Source: Cronobacter turicensis z3032
Lineage (GTDB): Bacteria; Pseudomonadota; Gammaproteobacteria; Enterobacterales; Enterobacteriaceae
Assembly (NCBI GenBank): GCA_000027065.2
Contig: FN543093.2
Span: 124,001 to 188,000 of the forward strand
DNA: 64,000 nt
Direction of reading: 5' to 3'
Both the position numbers and the translations under genes were made by a program. Below, piece after piece: positions 61,427-64,000 of this stretch; the stretch's first letter is position 1, and the number at the start of each line of letters is the position of its first letter. Below the pieces are notes generated by a model that ran no database searches, had not been told where the DNA came from, and saw only the letters and a list, made by a program, of their open reading frames with translations.

Positions 61427-63859
61427 ATGAGTGTTACAGCGCCTGCAGGGACGAACGGTCGTCAGCTGCACAAATTTGGCGGCAGCAGTCTCGCCGACGT
61501 GAAATGTTACCTGCGCGTGGCGGGTATCATGGCCGACTATTCCCGCGCCGGGGATATGATGGTGGTGTCAGCGGCGGGCAGTACGACCAACCAGCTGATC
61601 AGCTGGCTGAAGTTAAGCCAGAACGATCGCCTCTCTGCGCATCAGGTGCAACAGGCGCTGCGCCGTTATCAGAGCGAGCTTATCTCCGGGCTGTTGCCTG
61701 CCTCGGTCGCCGACGGCCTGGTCAGCGAATTTATCCGCGACCTGGAGCGTCTCGCGGCGCTGCTCGACGGCGCCATCACCGACGCGGTTTACGCGGAAGT
61801 GGTCGGCCATGGCGAGATCTGGTCCGCGCGCCTGATGGCCGCGGTGCTCAATCAGCAGGGCATCGACGCCGCCTGGCTCGATGCGCGCGATTTCCTGCGT
61901 GCAGAGCGCGCCGCGCAGCCGCAGGTGAACGAGGGTCTTTCCTTCCCGCTGTTGCAGCAGTTACTGGTTCAGCACCCGAATAAACGTTTAGTCGTCACCG
62001 GGTTTATCTGCCGCAACGACGCGGGCGAAACCGTGCTGCTCGGCCGTAACGGCTCCGACTACTCGGCAACACAAATCGGCGCGCTGGCGGGTGTGTCGCG
62101 CGTCACCATCTGGAGCGACGTGGCGGGCGTTTACAGCGCCGACCCGCGTAAAGTTAAAGACGCTTGCCTGCTGCCGCTGCTGCGCCTCGATGAAGCGAGC
62201 GAGCTGGCGCGGCTGGCCGCGCCCGTGCTGCACGCCCGCACATTGCAGCCGGTTTCCGGCAGCGATATCGATTTACAGCTGCGTTGCAGCTACAGCCCGG
62301 AGCAGGGCTCCACGCGCATTGAGCGCGTGCTGGCCTCCGGCACCGGCGCGCGTATCGTCACCAGTCATGACGACGTCTGCCTTATCGAATTTGAAGTGCC
62401 GTCGCACCAGGATTTCAAACTGGCGCATAAAGAGGTTGATGCGCTTTTAAGGCGCGCTCAGCTGCGTCCGCTGTCGGTGGGCGTACATCCCGATCGCCGC
62501 CTGCTGCAACTCTGCTATACCTCGGAAGTCGTCGGCAGCGCGCTCAAATTGCTGGAAGACGCCGCGCTGCCTGGCGAGCTGCGCCTGCGTGAAGGGCTCG
62601 CGCTGGTGGCGCTGGTGGGAGCGGGCGTCTGCCGCAATCCGCTGCACAGCCACCGCTTCTGGCAGCAACTGAAAGATCAGCCGGTAGAGTTTATCTGGCA
62701 GTCGGAAGACGCTATCAGTCTGGTGGCGGTGTTGCGCGCGGGCCCGACGGAGAGCCTGATCCAGGGGCTGCACCAGTCGCTGTTCCGCGCCGAAAAACGC
62801 ATCGGGCTGGTGCTGTTCGGTAAAGGGAATATCGGCTCGCGCTGGCTGGAGCTGTTCGCGCGCGAGCAGGAGACGCTCTCTGCCCGCACCGGGCTTGAGT
62901 TTGTGCTGGCGGGCGTGGTGGACAGCCGCCGCAGCCTGCTGAATTACGACGGTCTGGACGCGAGCCGCGCGCTGGCGTTCTTTAATGATGAAGCGGTGGA
63001 GCAGGATGAAGAGTCGTTGTTCCTGTGGATGCGCGCGCACCCGTACGACGATTTAGTGGTGCTGGATGTAACCGCAAGCCAGGATCTGGCAGACCAGTAT
63101 CTCGATTTCGCCAGCCACGGTTTTCACGTGATCAGCGCCAATAAACTGGCGGGCGCGAGCAACAGCCAGAACTACCGTCAAATCCGCGACGCCTTCGCCA
63201 AAACGGGCCGCCACTGGCTTTATAACGCGACCGTGGGCGCGGGCTTACCCGTGAACCACACGGTGCGCGATTTGCGCGACAGCGGCGACTCGATTCTCTC
63301 CATCAGCGGGATTTTCTCCGGCACGTTGTCGTGGCTGTTTTTACAGTTTGACGGTACGGTGCCGTTTACCGAGCTGGTGGATCAGGCCTGGCAGCAGGGC
63401 CTGACGGAGCCGGACCCGCGTGTAGATCTTTCCGGGAAGGATGTGATGCGCAAGTTAGTTATCCTGGCGCGCGAGGCGGGCTACGATATCGAGCCCGATC
63501 AGGTGCGCGTGGAGTCGCTGGTGCCCGCCGGGTGCGAAGAAGGGTCGGTGGACCATTTCTTTGAATATGGCGACGCGCTGAACGAGCAGATGGTGCAGCG
63601 TCTTGAAGCAGCGCGCGAGCTGGGTCTGGTGCTGCGCTATGTGGCGCGCTTTGACGCCAACGGCAAGGCGCGCGTCGGCGTCGAGGCGGTGCGTCCTGAG
63701 CATCCGCTGGCGTCGCTGCTGCCATGCGATAACGTGTTCGCCATTGAAAGCCGCTGGTATCGCGATAACCCGTTAGTTATCCGCGGGCCGGGCGCCGGGC
63801 GCGATGTGACCGCCGGCGCGATTCAGTCGGATCTTAACCGTCTGGCACAGTTGCTCTGA
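61427..63859 (+). CDS. metL: Bifunctional aspartokinase II/homoserine dehydrogenase II
   Basis: MetL performs the first and third steps from aspartate towards methionine. The 810-residue product equals the E. coli length. The N-terminal aspartokinase (about 1-250) carries LHKFGGSSLADVKCY and LLGRNGSDYSATQIGAL. A regulatory linker follows, then homoserine dehydrogenase (about 455-810) with the NADP motif VLFGKGNIGSRWLELF and catalytic segments DPRVDLSGKDVMRKLVILAR and RGPGAGRDVTAGAIQSDL. It follows metB by 9 bases and is repressed through the met boxes. Confidence 0.98.
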   Translation: MSVTAPAGTNGRQLHKFGGSSLADVKCYLRVAGIMADYSRAGDMMVVSAAGSTTNQLISWLKLSQNDRLSAHQVQQALRRYQSELISGLLPASVADGLVSEFIRDLERLAALLDGAITDAVYAEVVGHGEIWSARLMAAVLNQQGIDAAWLDARDFLRAERAAQPQVNEGLSFPLLQQLLVQHPNKRLVVTGFICRNDAGETVLLGRNGSDYSATQIGALAGVSRVTIWSDVAGVYSADPRKVKDACLLPLLRLDEASELARLAAPVLHARTLQPVSGSDIDLQLRCSYSPEQGSTRIERVLASGTGARIVTSHDDVCLIEFEVPSHQDFKLAHKEVDALLRRAQLRPLSVGVHPDRRLLQLCYTSEVVGSALKLLEDAALPGELRLREGLALVALVGAGVCRNPLHSHRFWQQLKDQPVEFIWQSEDAISLVAVLRAGPTESLIQGLHQSLFRAEKRIGLVLFGKGNIGSRWLELFAREQETLSARTGLEFVLAGVVDSRRSLLNYDGLDASRALAFFNDEAVEQDEESLFLWMRAHPYDDLVVLDVTASQDLADQYLDFASHGFHVISANKLAGASNSQNYRQIRDAFAKTGRHWLYNATVGAGLPVNHTVRDLRDSGDSILSISGIFSGTLSWLFLQFDGTVPFTELVDQAWQQGLTEPDPRVDLSGKDVMRKLVILAREAGYDIEPDQVRVESLVPAGCEEGSVDHFFEYGDALNEQMVQRLEAARELGLVLRYVARFDANGKARVGVEAVRPEHPLASLLPCDNVFAIESRWYRDNPLVIRGPGAGRDVTAGAIQSDLNRLAQLL

Positions 63860-63868
63860 TTTCACCGT

Positions 63869-63981
63869 GGTGGGTGCGCTGCGCTTACCCACCCTACGTA
63901 ATGCCTGCGTTTTATTGAGTAGGGCGGGTAACACCCCACGCCACATCCCCTGTAGGGCGGGTAAGCGCCAGCGCACCCGCC
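63869..63981. repeat. GC-rich dispersed repeat, three copies (cluster D)
   Basis: A direct copy at 63869-63899 begins GGTGGGTGCGCTGCGC. A partial inverted copy is at 63919-63930 and a full inverted copy at 63952-63981. The cluster starts 10 bases after the metL stop and can fold into a terminator-like hairpin. Confidence 0.88.
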
Positions 63982-64000
63982 ATGCCAGATAACACCCACG

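Noticed and set aside
61427..63859. metL considered as a fusion event
   Set aside because: The aspartokinase-homoserine dehydrogenase fusion is the normal state of MetL in Enterobacteriaceae and the length is standard.

Overview
The window is chromosomal DNA from an Enterobacteriaceae bacterium. Almost every gene has a close E. coli counterpart (tpiA, fpr, mtlADR, selAB, fdoGHI, rhaSR/BAD, sodA, lldPRD, glpFK, hslVU, priA, metJBL). The gene order, the raf cluster, the rha-linked lactaldehyde reductase and the GC-rich codon use do not fit E. coli itself. Cronobacter or a close relative is my best guess. This rests on protein recall, not on a search.

Layout. Positions 1-3.2 kb are an AT-rich accessory patch: a SUKH immunity C-terminus, a deleted Rhs core fragment, an unrecognised helical protein, a second decayed SUKH gene and a DcrB/Eag-like chaperone. 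It looks like the wreck of an Rhs toxin locus. From 3.2 to 7.1 kb lie tpiA-yiiQ-yiiR-fpr-glpX. From 7.2 to 16.9 kb come mtlR-mtlD-mtlA, yibF, selA-selB and yiaY. From 16.9 to 19.4 kb are a ROK kinase, a LysE-type exporter and a VapBC-type module. From 19.4 to 25.9 kb is the formate dehydrogenase-O cluster (fdhE, fdoI, fdoH, selenocysteine-containing fdoG, divergent fdhD). From 26.0 to 32.6 kb are a small DUF1471 protein, an AzlCD exporter with a divergent XRE-cupin regulator, and a raffinose/alpha-galactoside cluster (rafR-rafA-rafB). From 32.7 to 41.0 kb is the complete L-rhamnose regulon with a built-in lactaldehyde reductase. Then follow sodA, yiiM, lldPRD, a fused toxin-antitoxin remnant, yibL, glpKF, zapB, rraA, menA, hslUV, ftsN, cytR, priA, rpmE, metJ and metBL.

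How the genes work together. Several carbon modules sit side by side: mannitol, alpha-galactosides, rhamnose, lactate and glycerol. Each keeps its own regulator, and control sites are readable for all of them: four CRP sites before mtlA, twin raf operators, RhaS and CRP sites, LldR operators and GlpR-like operators. The selenocysteine machinery (selAB) lies about 9 kb from the selenoprotein gene fdoG.

The strongest structural signal is a rearrangement relative to the remembered E. coli K-12 map. glpX is split from glpFK by about 41 kb. The insert starts with mtlR and ends with yibL, which are near neighbours in E. coli. A dispersed GC-rich repeat family (four clusters of 2-3 copies, last copy always inverted) sits in intergenic gaps, including the unusual yiiM/lldD junction.
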